Under the pieces are notes generated by a model. The model was not told the DNA's origin, ran no database searches, and saw nothing but the letters and a program-made list of their open reading frames with translations. From Corynebacterium senegalense (GTDB lineage Bacteria > Actinomycetota > Actinomycetes > Mycobacteriales > Mycobacteriaceae): DNA of 50,204 bases. This document shows, one piece after another, positions 27,239-36,055 of this stretch. The number at the start of each line of letters is the position of its first letter. Within the stretch, counting starts at the first letter, position 1. Position numbers and translations under genes: made by a program. The stretch is from positions 1,552,757 to 1,602,960 of the forward strand of contig NZ_LS990887.1 of the NCBI RefSeq assembly GCF_900411315.1, given 5' to 3'.

Positions 27239-27728
27239 GAGCGACCTGCTCGTCGCCGTCCAGTCGGCTTTGTTCACCCCCGCGGTGACGAAGGCCGCGC
27301 GCGGGCTGAGCCACTTCGGCGAGCACGACCTGGGCTGGATGGCCCTGGCGGGCGTCGGGATGGGCGTCGACAAGCGGCGGCGGCGGCAGTGGGCGGCGCT
27401 GGGGGCGGGGACCTTCGCGGCGCACGCGGCCTCCGTGGTGATCAAGCGCATAGTGCGCCGCTCGCGCCCCCACGACCCCCGCGTGCGCATCGGCGTGAGA
27501 ACGCCCTCCAAGCTGAGCTTTCCCTCCTCGCACGCGACGAACACCGCGGCCGCCGCCGTGCACCTGGCGGACATCACGGGCTCCAAGCTGCCGTATGTCG
27601 GCGTTCCGATCATGATGCTTTCGCGTATGGTGCTTGGCGTGCATTACCCGACTGACACCCTCGCGGGTGCCCTCCTCGGCGCGGGTGTTGCCTCAGCAAC
27701 CATCAAGGCGGAGAAGGAGACGCGGTGA
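27225..27728 (+). CDS. PAP2-family phosphatase (decaprenylphosphoryl-5-phosphoribose phosphatase-like)
   Basis: This 167-residue membrane phosphatase has the three PAP2 motifs: KRIVRRSRP (KX6RP), PSSHATN (PSGH-like, with Ser for Gly) and SRMVLGVHYPTD (SRX5HX3D). By position and family it matches M. tuberculosis Rv3807c, which removes the 5-phosphate from decaprenylphosphoryl phosphoribose on the way to the arabinose donor. It overlaps glfT2 by 14 bp and its TGA overlaps the GTG of ubiA (GTGA), so the three genes form an operon. Confidence 0.9.
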   Translation: MSKRESDLLVAVQSALFTPAVTKAARGLSHFGEHDLGWMALAGVGMGVDKRRRRQWAALGAGTFAAHAASVVIKRIVRRSRPHDPRVRIGVRTPSKLSFPSSHATNTAAAAVHLADITGSKLPYVGVPIMMLSRMVLGVHYPTDTLAGALLGAGVASATIKAEKETR

Positions 27729-28708
27729 GCGAACCCCACGAGCCACTACTGAAGTCCGAGCCCCACACCGAGGGCGTGGACGTCGCCCGGAAGAAGACCC
27801 CGCCGAAGAACCTGCCCGACGCGATGATCAAGGGCCTGCGCCCGAAGCAGTGGGTGAAGAACGTCCTCGTGCTCGCGGCCCCCCTCGCCGCCGGCGCGGG
27901 TGCCTTCACCTCCCGCACCGCCATCGACGTCGCGCTTGCCTTCGTGGTGTTCTGCCTCGGCGCCTCCTCGATCTACCTGGTCAACGACGCCCGCGACGTG
28001 GAGAGCGATCGCGAGCACCCGACCAAGCGCTTCCGCCCGATCGCCTCCGGCATGCTGCCAGTCAACCTCGCCTACGCGATGGCCTTTGCCCTCATCGTCG
28101 CCGCGGTCGGGCTGTCGCTGCTGGCCACCGACGGCCCGGCGCTCGCCGTGGTCATCGGCGTCTACATCGCACTGCAGCTGGGCTACTGCTTCGGCTGGAA
28201 GCACATCCCCGTGATCGACATCGCGCTGGTCTCCTCCGGCTTCATGCTGCGCACCATGGCCGGCGGTGTGGCGGCCAACATCGAGCTGTCCCAGTGGTTC
28301 CTCCTCGTCGCCGCCTTCGGCTCGCTGTTCATGGCCTCGGGCAAGCGCTACGCGGAGATGCTCCTGGCGCAGGAGACCGGGGCGAAGATCCGCAAGGCGC
28401 TCGAGGGCTACACCCCCACCTACCTGCGCTTCGTGTGGACCCTGTCGGCCACGGCCGTGGTCATGTCGTACGCCCTATGGGGCTTCCAGCTCTCCTCGGC
28501 CGTCGACGGGCCCGCCGCGATCTGGTACCAGATCTCCATGGTGCCCTTCGTCATCGCGATCCTGCGCTACGCGGCCGAGGTCGACGGCGGCCACGGCGGC
28601 GCCCCGGACGAAATCGCCCTCGAGGACCGGGTGCTGCAGCTGCTCGCCCTGCTCTGGATCTTCTGCATCGTCATGGCTGTCTACATTGTTCCCGCCTTGA
28701 CACAGTAA
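27725..28708 (+). CDS. ubiA: Decaprenyl-phosphate phosphoribosyltransferase (UbiA family)
   Basis: This 327-residue integral membrane prenyltransferase transfers 5-phosphoribose from PRPP to decaprenyl phosphate, the first committed step to the decaprenyl-phospho-arabinose donor. Its two aspartate-rich motifs are YLVNDARDVESDREH (NDxxDxxxD) and the region near GKRYAEMLLAQETGAK. About nine hydrophobic helices are visible after a hydrophilic N-terminus (1-45). The GTG start overlaps the PAP2 stop. The order glfT2-PAP2-ubiA-aftB is the same as in mycobacteria (Rv3808c-Rv3805c). Confidence 0.94.
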   Translation: MSEPHEPLLKSEPHTEGVDVARKKTPPKNLPDAMIKGLRPKQWVKNVLVLAAPLAAGAGAFTSRTAIDVALAFVVFCLGASSIYLVNDARDVESDREHPTKRFRPIASGMLPVNLAYAMAFALIVAAVGLSLLATDGPALAVVIGVYIALQLGYCFGWKHIPVIDIALVSSGFMLRTMAGGVAANIELSQWFLLVAAFGSLFMASGKRYAEMLLAQETGAKIRKALEGYTPTYLRFVWTLSATAVVMSYALWGFQLSSAVDGPAAIWYQISMVPFVIAILRYAAEVDGGHGGAPDEIALEDRVLQLLALLWIFCIVMAVYIVPALTQ

Positions 28709-28711
28709 AGT
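28706..28711 (+). promoter_or_regulatory. Possible -10 for leaderless aftB
   Basis: TAAAGT overlaps the ubiA stop codon and is followed by 7 nt and the GTG of aftB at 28719. No Shine-Dalgarno lies between. aftB may thus have its own leaderless transcript in addition to read-through from the operon. Confidence 0.4.
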
Positions 28712-28718
28712 CATCCAG

Positions 28719-30527
28719 GTGACACGAAACGCCCGCCTCTCCCTGCTGCTTTCCGCCGCGGCCGCGGGCGTTTTCGCCTTCGTCGGCGGCTGGCAGCGCC
28801 GCTGGATCAGCGACGACGGCCTCATCGTCCTGCGCACCGTGCGCAACCTCCTGGCCGGCAACGGCCCCGTGTTCAACGCCGGCGAGCGCGTCGAGGCGAA
28901 CACCTCGACGCTCTGGCAGTACCTGATCACCCTGTTCGGGTGGCTGCCCGGCGTCCGCCTCGAGGACGTGGCCATGTGGCTCGCGCTGCTGCTCACCACG
29001 GCCGGGGCGGTGGTGGCCACCCGGGCGAGCGCCCGCTTCTGGGGAACGGCCACCGTGGTCGTGCCCTTCGGCGTGATCCTCTACTTCGCGCTGCCGCCCG
29101 CCCGCGACTTCGCCACCTCCGGCCTCGAGTGGGGCCTGTGCCTGTTCTGGCTCTCCGCGTGGTGGGCGCTGCTGGTGGCGTGGGCGCAGCCGTCCGGGCG
29201 CCGCGCGGCCCTGCCGGTGGGTTACTTCCTCGCCTTCTGGGCGGGCCTGTCGTGGCTGGTCCGGCCCGAGTTCGCCCTCTACGGCGGCGTGACCGGGTTC
29301 GTCCTGCTCGCCCACAGCCCGCGCCGGTGGGCGGGGATCCTGGCGGCGGCGCTGCCCGTCCCCGCCGCCTACCAGATCTTCCGCATGGGCTACTACGGCC
29401 TGCTCACGCCCCACACCGCCGTGGCGAAGTCGGCGGCGGACTCCGAGTGGGCGCAGGGCTTCGGCTACGCCTGGGACTTCCTCGCGCCCTACGCGCTGTG
29501 GGCCCCGCTTATCGTCGCGCTCGCGTTCGGCGTGTGGCTGCTGCGGGGGGAGCGCGGCCGCAGCCGCGTCATCGTCCTGCTCGTGGTGGGCTGCGCGCTC
29601 GTGCACGTGCTGTACGTGCTGCGCGTCGGCGGCGATTTCATGCACGCGCGCATGCTGCTGCTGCCCCTGTTCGCCCTGCTGCTTCCCGTCCTCACCGTGC
29701 CCGCCCGGCCCGCCACGGCGCTCGCGGCGGCGGCCGCCGTGGTGTGGGCCGGGGTGGTCATCGTCCGCGGCCACCCGCTGCCGGACGACCTGGAGCGCCG
29801 CAGCGCCGACACGCTGGGGATCGTCGATGAGCGCGAGTTTTGGACGATGGCTGTCCGGCGCGAGTCCGGTAACCCGCCGCGGCACGCCGAGGACTTCCTC
29901 GGGTCCAAGCTCATGGGCAACTGGCCCGACGCCCTGTCCGAGTCCCAGGCCAACGGTGCGGCGCAGATGATCGTCGGACGGGTAAGCCGCGACCCGGAGA
30001 CCTTCGCGTGGTTCTACCGCCCTCGCTTCACGAGCGACTCTGACCTGCAGGAGCTCCCTCTGACGGCTTACCTCATCAACCTCGGAATGACGGGGATGAA
30101 CTCCGGGTTGGACGTGCGCGTGCTCGACACCGTCGGGCTGAGCACCCCGCTCGCCGCGCGCATGCCACGCGACCCGGACGGTCGCGTCGGCCACGACAAG
30201 CACCTCATCCCGGAATGGCAGGTGGCGGACACCGCGACGGATCTCGACGCTCTGCCCGACTGGATCGACAGGGAAACGGCCATGCAAGCCCGGGCGGCGC
30301 TGCGGACGCCGGAGCTGGCGGAACTTCTGGCGTCGTCACGCGAGCCGATGAGCCTGAAACGTTTTGGGAAGAACCTCCGATATGCCCTTCAGGGCGGTCG
30401 AACGCTGGAGCTTAGCGACGACCCGTCGGTCTACCTGGACGAAGCGACCCTGCGCAGGATCGCGGACGGGGAAGACGTCGGTCGAGTGGGCACCCGCATC
30501 GCCTGGCCCGCTTCTGCCAACAACTAG
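28719..30527 (+). CDS. aftB: Terminal beta-(1,2)-arabinofuranosyltransferase AftB
   Basis: This 602-residue GT-C-fold enzyme adds the terminal beta-1,2 arabinofuranose residues on arabinan, the sites later mycolylated. About ten membrane helices occupy the first 370 residues. The periplasmic catalytic acidic motif RRWISDDGLIVLRT is in the first loop (about 25-38). Residues 370-602 form a soluble periplasmic domain with HAEDFLGSKL and ARMPRDPDGRVGHDKHL. The GTG start follows ubiA by 10 bp. The position matches Rv3805c. The last portion lacks a recognised domain. Confidence 0.92.
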   Translation: MTRNARLSLLLSAAAAGVFAFVGGWQRRWISDDGLIVLRTVRNLLAGNGPVFNAGERVEANTSTLWQYLITLFGWLPGVRLEDVAMWLALLLTTAGAVVATRASARFWGTATVVVPFGVILYFALPPARDFATSGLEWGLCLFWLSAWWALLVAWAQPSGRRAALPVGYFLAFWAGLSWLVRPEFALYGGVTGFVLLAHSPRRWAGILAAALPVPAAYQIFRMGYYGLLTPHTAVAKSAADSEWAQGFGYAWDFLAPYALWAPLIVALAFGVWLLRGERGRSRVIVLLVVGCALVHVLYVLRVGGDFMHARMLLLPLFALLLPVLTVPARPATALAAAAAVVWAGVVIVRGHPLPDDLERRSADTLGIVDEREFWTMAVRRESGNPPRHAEDFLGSKLMGNWPDALSESQANGAAQMIVGRVSRDPETFAWFYRPRFTSDSDLQELPLTAYLINLGMTGMNSGLDVRVLDTVGLSTPLAARMPRDPDGRVGHDKHLIPEWQVADTATDLDALPDWIDRETAMQARAALRTPELAELLASSREPMSLKRFGKNLRYALQGGRTLELSDDPSVYLDEATLRRIADGEDVGRVGTRIAWPASANN

Positions 30528-30593
30528 CCAAAAAAGCAACGAATTGATAACGTCGACGTAGCTTTTTACTGTCAACCACCCTGAGGGGGCCTT

Positions 30594-31607
30594 GTGAACG
30601 CGACTGGAACCATCAAGCGCGCGCTCATCGCACTGCTTGTCACACTTGGAACCGCGGTCGGCCTAGTCGCCACCGCCCCGAACGCCTCGGCGGCGAACCG
30701 CGACTGGTTGCGCCCCGACTCCAACGGTTCCTGCGACTGGGACACCGTGCAGTTCTGGGTGCAGCGCTGCGACGTCTGGTCGCAGGCGATGAACCGCAAC
30801 ATCACCGTCCAGATCCAGCCCGCCGCGCGCGGCGGCAACGCCGGTCTCTACATGCTCGACGGCCTGCGCGCCACCGAGCAGACCAGCGCCTGGGTCAACG
30901 ATGTCAACGCGGCGAAGACCTACGTCGACTCCAACATCACCCTGGTCATGCCCGTCGGCGGAGCGAGCTCCTTCTACGCGGACTGGGAGGCCCCGGCGAC
31001 CTACAACTTCGACGACCCGGTCATCTACCAGTGGGAGACCTTCCTCACCAGCGAGCTCCCGAACTACCTGGCGGACAACTTCGGCGTTGCGCGCAACAAT
31101 AACTCGATCCTCGGCCTGTCCATGGGCGCGACCGCCGCGATGAACCTCGCCGCGAAGCACAATGACCAGTTCCGCCAGGTGCTGTCCTTCTCTGGCTACC
31201 TCACCACCACCATGCCGGGCTCGCAGACCGCGCTGCGCGCCGCGCTCCTCGACGGCGGCCTGTACAACATCAACGCCATGTACGGCCCCGTGATCAGCCC
31301 GCGCCGCTTCGAGAACGACCCCTTCCTCAACATGGAGGGCCTGCGCAACTCGGACGTCTACATCTCCGCCGGCTCCGCCGTGCCCGGCCCCGCCGACGCG
31401 GGCTACAAGCCGGAGCACCAGGCCTCGGGCATCGCGCTGGAGTCCTACTCCAACCTGACCACCCGCGTGTGGGCCCTGAAGGCCCGCGCCACCGGCCTGC
31501 GCTTCACCGAGGTCTACACCCCGACCGGCCTGCACAACTGGCAGCAGTTCGGCGGGCAGATGGAGGACACCAAGGACCGCGTCCTGGACGTGATGAACGC
31601 CTGGTAG
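30594..31607 (+). CDS. cmt: Trehalose corynomycolyltransferase (antigen 85 family)
   Basis: This 337-residue secreted alpha/beta-hydrolase moves corynomycolate between trehalose and arabinogalactan or trehalose monomycolate. The signal peptide is 1-33 with cleavage after ASA. The nucleophile is S176 in GLSMGATAAMN, and the His is in TPTGLHNWQQF; the Ag85 block MPVGGASSFYADW is at about 119-131. Two cysteines (C47, C59) could form a disulfide. The GTG start follows a GAGGGGG run. TACTGT at 30567-30572 is a plausible -10, the same hexamer as upstream of cop1. No LGFP repeats are present. Confidence 0.93.
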   Translation: MNATGTIKRALIALLVTLGTAVGLVATAPNASAANRDWLRPDSNGSCDWDTVQFWVQRCDVWSQAMNRNITVQIQPAARGGNAGLYMLDGLRATEQTSAWVNDVNAAKTYVDSNITLVMPVGGASSFYADWEAPATYNFDDPVIYQWETFLTSELPNYLADNFGVARNNNSILGLSMGATAAMNLAAKHNDQFRQVLSFSGYLTTTMPGSQTALRAALLDGGLYNINAMYGPVISPRRFENDPFLNMEGLRNSDVYISAGSAVPGPADAGYKPEHQASGIALESYSNLTTRVWALKARATGLRFTEVYTPTGLHNWQQFGGQMEDTKDRVLDVMNAW

Positions 31608-31614
31608 AGCGCGC

Positions 31615-32412
31615 ATGAAACCGCTAGCCGTCGTCACCGGCGCCACCTCAGGGATTGGCCGGGCGACGGCTTTGCGCTTGTCGGGGGACTACGAGGTCAT
31701 CGGCACTGGCCGCGACCCCTCGCGCATCGCCGACCCGTTGCCCGGCGTCAGCTATGTCGCCCTCGACCTGGGCAACCCGGAGTCGATCCGGCTGTGCGCC
31801 GAGGAGATCCTCGCCCGCGGGGTGCCCGCAGTGCTGGTCAACAACGCGGGGGAGTCGCAGTCCGGGCCCTTCGAGGAGCTGCCGCGCGAGGCGCTCGAGC
31901 GCCTCTTCCAGGTCAACGTGATCGGGCACGTGGACCTGACGCAGCGGCTGCTGCCCGCGATGCGGGCGGCCGGGCGCGGCAGGGTCATCATGATCGGTTC
32001 CATGCTGGGCAGCTTCCCGCTGGCGTGCCGCTCCAGCTACGTGGCGTCCAAGGCGGCGCTCAAGGGATTCGCCTTCGCGGCGCGGAGCGAGCTCGCGCCC
32101 TTCGGGGTGCAGCTCTCGGTGGTGGAACCGGGGTCCATCGCGACGGGGCTGTCGCAGCGGCGCACGGGGTACGTCGACAAGCGCGGGCCCTACGCGGGGG
32201 AGTACGCGACCATGCTGGACCGGCTCAACCGCAACGAGCGCTCCGGCATTGCCCCCGAGCGGGTGGCGGAGGAGATCGCGCGGGCGGTCGCGGCGCGGCG
32301 GCCCCGGCCGCTGTACGCGTGCGGGTCGATGGCGCGGGTCGTGTTCCCGCTGGCGCGCCTCCTGCCGCTCGACGCGATGCTGCGTCTGGTCGCGCGGAAG
32401 CACGGCCCGTAG
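31615..32412 (+). CDS. Short-chain dehydrogenase/reductase
   Basis: This 265-residue classical SDR has the cofactor motif VTGATSGIGRAT (TGxxxGIG) at residues 7-18, the NNAG motif, a catalytic serine in MIGSMLGS and YVASK (YxxxK). It begins 8 bp after cmt and is likely in the same transcript. The C-terminal end is hydrophobic and basic, suggesting membrane association. In mycobacteria and corynebacteria the mycolate keto-reductase (CmrA) is encoded elsewhere and is longer, so this protein is probably not CmrA. A role on an envelope lipid is inferred from neighbours only. Confidence 0.88.
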   Translation: MKPLAVVTGATSGIGRATALRLSGDYEVIGTGRDPSRIADPLPGVSYVALDLGNPESIRLCAEEILARGVPAVLVNNAGESQSGPFEELPREALERLFQVNVIGHVDLTQRLLPAMRAAGRGRVIMIGSMLGSFPLACRSSYVASKAALKGFAFAARSELAPFGVQLSVVEPGSIATGLSQRRTGYVDKRGPYAGEYATMLDRLNRNERSGIAPERVAEEIARAVAARRPRPLYACGSMARVVFPLARLLPLDAMLRLVARKHGP

Positions 32413-32435
32413 ATTTCCTGGCGTGTCGGAGGCTA

Positions 32436-32481
32436 AAGTCTCAAGTAAGACTTAATGTTTCGTGTACTGTAACGACACGAA
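32436..32481. promoter_or_regulatory. Paired inverted repeats around cop1 promoter
   Basis: The first inverted repeat is AAGTCT (32436-32441) with AGACTT (32448-32453). The second is TTCGTGT (32459-32465) with ACACGAA (32475-32481) and encloses TACTGT (32465-32470), the likely -10 of cop1. This implies a leader of roughly 118 nt. The first repeat would cover the -35. Both look like operator sites, but the regulator is unknown. Confidence 0.5.
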
Positions 32482-32594
32482 CTCACTAGCCGATACCTTC
32501 GTTGTATGCGCACGCCGGGGGAGGGGAACCCTCGGACACGGGTACGACGACGGACTCACTACGCGACCTCATATCAGGAAAAGGCAGGATAACC

Positions 32595-34535
32595 ATGCGA
32601 GATCACCGTTCCCCGCGTCCGCAGCTGCGACGCACGTGGCTTGTGGCGGCCGCCGTCCCGACGGCGGCGGTCGTGGGAGTGGGCGCCGCCCCCGCGATGG
32701 CGCAGGTCAACCTCCCCTTCAGCTCCTCCAACGGCAGCCTGTCCGACAACATCCGGCCCTCGGACCCGCCGAAGCGCACCCCGATTGAGGTGGACAAGAA
32801 CCCGCAGATCCCCGGCCTGCCCGAAGGCGTGACCGTGGACCGCATCGAGTGGCTGACCAACCGCCGCGTCGCCGTCTTCATCAAGTCCGCCGCCATGCCG
32901 GAGCAGCTCATGCAGGTGCAGATCCTCCTGGCCCGCGACTGGCACTCCAACCCGAAGGCCACCTTCCCGGAGGTCTGGGCCCTCGACGGCCTGCGCGCCC
33001 GCGACGACGAGAACGGCTGGACCATCGAGACCAACATCGAGCAGTTCTACGCCGACAAGAACGTCAACGTGATCCTGCCCGTCGGCGGCGAGTCCTCCTT
33101 CTACTCCGACTGGCAGCGCCCCGACAACGGCAAGAACTACAAGTGGGAGACGTTCCTGACCAAGGAGCTCGTCCCCGTGCTCAAGAACGAGTTCCGCTCC
33201 AACGAGAAGCGCGCCGTCGTGGGCATCTCGATGGGCGGCACCGCCGCGATGAACCTCGCCGAGCGCAACCCCCACCTGTTCGATTTCGTCGGCTCCTTCT
33301 CCGGCTACCTCGACACCACCACCACCGGCATGCCCGCGGCGATCCGCGCCGCGCAGCAGGACGCCGGTGGCTACAACACCGACGCCATGTGGGGCCCGGC
33401 CGGCTCCCAGGACTGGATCGACCACGACCCGAAGCTCGGCATCGAGAATCTCGCCGGCAAGACCGTCTACGTCTCCTCCGGCTCGGGCCGCGACGACTTC
33501 GGCAGCCCCGACTCCGTGGCCAAGGGCGCTGCCAACCCGGCCGGCGTGGGCCTCGAGGTCATCTCGCGCCTGTCCACCCAGACCTTCGTGGACTACGCCG
33601 CGCGCACCAGCGTCAAGCCGATCACCCAGTTCCGCCCCTCCGGCGTGCACTCCTGGGAGTTCTGGCAGTTTGAGATGACCCAGGCCTGGCCCTACATCGC
33701 CAATGCCCTGGGCGTTTCCCAGGAGGATCGCGGCGCCGACTGCGCCCCGATCGGCGCGATCGCCGAGGCCACCAAGTCCGGCATCATCGGCAGCTGCGTC
33801 AACAACGAGTACGACGTCGCCGGCGGCAAGGCCGAGGACTTCCGCGGCGGGCAGGCGTTCTGGTCGCCGGACACCGGCGCGCACGCCCTGTACGGCGCGA
33901 TCCTGGCCAAGTACAACGGCCTGGGCGGCGCCGCAGGCTGGCTCGGCTTCCCCACCACGGGCGAGACCCGGACCCCGGACGGGCGCGGCCGCTTCGTGCA
34001 CTTCCAGAACGGCTCCATCTACTGGACCCCGCAGACCGGCGCCTATGCCATCCCGGGCGATATGTTCAAGGCCTGGGGTGAAAACGGCTGGGAGAACGGC
34101 CACCTGAAGTACCCGGTGGCTGAGGCCCAGAAAATCGGCGATGGATACGTCCAGGAGTTCGAGGGTGGTTTTCTCACCCGCAACCCGGACGGCACCAGCC
34201 ACTACATCGTCCACGGCGCGATCGGCGCGAAGTACCGCGAGATCAACACCGCGGCCTCCGACCTCGGCTACCCGAGGGGCAACGAGCGCGCGGTCGATGG
34301 CGGCTCCTTCCAGGAGTTCGAGAAGGGCAACATCTACTGGTCGGAGCAGACCGGCGCCCACGTCATCTACTACGGCGACATCTTCGACGCCTGGGGCAAG
34401 CAGCTCTGGGAGCAGGGCCCCCTCGGCTGGCCGACCTCCGACATGAAGGCCGTCCCGGCCGGCGGGCTGACCATCGACTTCCAGAACGGGAAGCTCGAGC
34501 AGGTCAACGGCACCGTGAAGGAAACGAGGCGCTGA
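32595..34535 (+). CDS. cop1: Mycolyltransferase with LGFP repeats (Cop1/PS1 type)
   Basis: This 646-residue secreted corynomycolyltransferase has a signal peptide (1-36, cleavage after AMA) and an Ag85-type esterase domain (about 75-385). The nucleophile is S212 in [11 protein letters not shown], the block [14 protein letters not shown] precedes it, and the His is in [10 protein letters not shown]-terminal domain of about four LGFP-type repeats (from about 400) has cores [26 protein letters not shown] and LGWPTSD, thought to anchor the protein to the wall. This fusion is typical of Corynebacterium. ATG 32595 is preferred because it opens the signal peptide. TGATG overlap couples it to the lipoprotein gene. 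Confidence 0.95.
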   Translation: MRDHRSPRPQLRRTWLVAAAVPTAAVVGVGAAPAMAQVNLPFSSSNGSLSDNIRPSDPPKRTPIEVDKNPQIPGLPEGVTVDRIEWLTNRRVAVFIKSAAMPEQLMQVQILLARDWHSNPKATFPEVWALDGLRARDDENGWTIETNIEQFYADKNVNVILPVGGESSFYSDWQRPDNGKNYKWETFLTKELVPVLKNEFRSNEKRAVVGISMGGTAAMNLAERNPHLFDFVGSFSGYLDTTTTGMPAAIRAAQQDAGGYNTDAMWGPAGSQDWIDHDPKLGIENLAGKTVYVSSGSGRDDFGSPDSVAKGAANPAGVGLEVISRLSTQTFVDYAARTSVKPITQFRPSGVHSWEFWQFEMTQAWPYIANALGVSQEDRGADCAPIGAIAEATKSGIIGSCVNNEYDVAGGKAEDFRGGQAFWSPDTGAHALYGAILAKYNGLGGAAGWLGFPTTGETRTPDGRGRFVHFQNGSIYWTPQTGAYAIPGDMFKAWGENGWENGHLKYPVAEAQKIGDGYVQEFEGGFLTRNPDGTSHYIVHGAIGAKYREINTAASDLGYPRGNERAVDGGSFQEFEKGNIYWSEQTGAHVIYYGDIFDAWGKQLWEQGPLGWPTSDMKAVPAGGLTIDFQNGKLEQVNGTVKETRR

Positions 34536-35038
34536 TGCGACAGGCCAGCGCAGTCCTCGCCCTCGCCGCCTCCGCCCTCATCCTCGCCGCCTGCGGGGAG
34601 GCCACGGTGGACAGCTCGGACGTGACCGCCTCTTCGTCCTCGGCCGCCCCGACGGAATCGACGGCATCGAGCGCGTCGACAACGACGAGCGCATCGAGCG
34701 CGTCGAGCTCCCCGTCCGCGCCGGGCTCCCCGCAGGCCAGCTCCGCCTCCGCCGCGACGGATGGCGAGCAGCCCGCCCGGGAGATCTCTTCGGTGCCGGA
34801 CCAGGCGTCGCGCTACTCGCCGGAGGAGCAGAAGTTCCTGGATGAAATCAGGAACAAGGGAGTCAACGTCGAGGGCGTTGAGGACCAGCTCACAGCCACA
34901 GGCCTTAGCGTCTGTGATGGAACCACATTTACCCGTGACGCGGTCGCCGGCCAGCTCGTGGAGCAGCGGCGCACCAACCTCGACCCCGCAGCCACAGCCA
35001 CGCTTATCGACGACACCGCTCACGCCCACCTCTGCTAA
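34535..35038 (+). CDS. Lipoprotein with DUF732-like domain
   Basis: This 167-residue protein has a type II signal peptide with lipobox ILAAC (lipidated C20), a Ser/Thr/Ala-rich low-complexity linker (about 26-75) and a small C-terminal domain. That domain has FLDEIRNKGVNVEG...LSVCDG, typical of the DUF732 family of exported actinobacterial proteins with two cysteines. The start overlaps the cop1 stop by one base, and the elrF-like gene follows 8 bp after its stop. Function unknown; the cop1 operon places it in the envelope. Confidence 0.85.
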   Translation: MRQASAVLALAASALILAACGEATVDSSDVTASSSSAAPTESTASSASTTTSASSASSSPSAPGSPQASSASAATDGEQPAREISSVPDQASRYSPEEQKFLDEIRNKGVNVEGVEDQLTATGLSVCDGTTFTRDAVAGQLVEQRRTNLDPAATATLIDDTAHAHLC

Positions 35039-35046
35039 GGAGACTC

Positions 35047-35988
35047 ATGCGTAAGCCCCTCATCGTCGGCGCGGTCATCGTCGTGCTGGCCCTCATCGGC
35101 CTGGGCGTGTACCAGTGGCGCGCCGGTGACGGACCCCTGACGGAGGGGGAGCGGCCGCTGCCGCTGCCCACGGAGATCCTCCCGCCGGCGGAGCCCGACT
35201 GGTGCCCCGCCGTGCAGGTGGTCTCGGTTCCGGGGACGTGGGAGTCCTCGGCGACGGACGATCCGTTCAACCCGCAGGCCAACCCGTACTCCTTCATGCT
35301 CTCGATCACGAAGCCGCTGCAGGATGCCTACTCCATCGATGACGTCCGGGTGTGGACGACGCCGTACACCGCGCAGTTCCGGAACATCCAGACGGAGGCG
35401 GGGCGCGCGGAGATGACCTACGACGACTCGCGAGCCGAGGGCACCGCCCGGGTGAACGGGGAGCTGGCGTTCGTCAACGAGACGTGCCCGAGCACGAAGT
35501 TCATCGTCATGGGCTTCTCCCAGGGCGCTGTCATCGCGGGCGACATCGCCAACCAGATCGGCACGCGCGCCAACGCGGTCCCCCCGGAGAAGCTGCTCGG
35601 CGCCGTGATGATCGCCGACGGGCGCCGCGAAAACGGCGTGGGCGTCAACCCCGGCGTGCAGGTCCCGGGCATCGGGGCCGAGATCGCGCTCCAGCCGATC
35701 AACCGGGTCGTGCAGGCCGTCACGCCGGGCGCGACCATGACGGGCGCGCGCCCGGGCGGTTTCGGCGAGGTGGCCGACCGCTCCTTCGAGATTTGCGCGC
35801 CGAACGATTCGGTCTGCGACGCGCCCCAGGATATGGGTACGCTCCTCGCGCGCGCGGGCGACCTCATGCTCGCCAACGGCAACCACGCCCAGTACGCCAC
35901 CAACCCCGAGGTGATTCCGGGGAGCACCGCCACGCAGTGGACGGTGGAGTGGGCGCGGGGCGTGCTTGACGGCGAGCTCGCGCGGTAA
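35047..35988 (+). CDS. elrF: Cutinase-family envelope lipase-like protein (ElrF-like)
   Basis: This 313-residue protein has an N-terminal membrane helix (5-22) and a cutinase-type alpha/beta-hydrolase domain. The nucleophile is S158 in VMGFSQGAVIAGD. Cysteines C53 and C147 are placed like the conserved disulfide, the aspartate is in NDSVCDAPQD, and the histidine is in NGNHAQYAT. In C. glutamicum the equivalent gene between cop1 and fadD32 was named ElrF because its loss changes envelope lipids under stress. A good AAGGAG Shine-Dalgarno precedes ATG 35047. Esterase substrate unknown. Confidence 0.88.
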   Translation: MRKPLIVGAVIVVLALIGLGVYQWRAGDGPLTEGERPLPLPTEILPPAEPDWCPAVQVVSVPGTWESSATDDPFNPQANPYSFMLSITKPLQDAYSIDDVRVWTTPYTAQFRNIQTEAGRAEMTYDDSRAEGTARVNGELAFVNETCPSTKFIVMGFSQGAVIAGDIANQIGTRANAVPPEKLLGAVMIADGRRENGVGVNPGVQVPGIGAEIALQPINRVVQAVTPGATMTGARPGGFGEVADRSFEICAPNDSVCDAPQDMGTLLARAGDLMLANGNHAQYATNPEVIPGSTATQWTVEWARGVLDGELAR

Positions 35989-36014
35989 CGTTTTAGATAA
36001 CGAAACAATACAAT
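35985..36014 (+). promoter_or_regulatory. fadD32 promoter with TAACG repeats
   Basis: TACAAT at 36009-36014 is a good -10, giving a leader of about 35 nt. Upstream, GTAACG (35985-35990) and ATAACG (35997-36002) form a 12-bp-spaced direct repeat in the -35 region. Such a repeat could be a response-regulator site; the protein is unknown. Confidence 0.45.
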
Positions 36015-36055
36015 GTGCGGAACCCGTCCGCATCGCCCCCAATCAAAGGAGTCCC

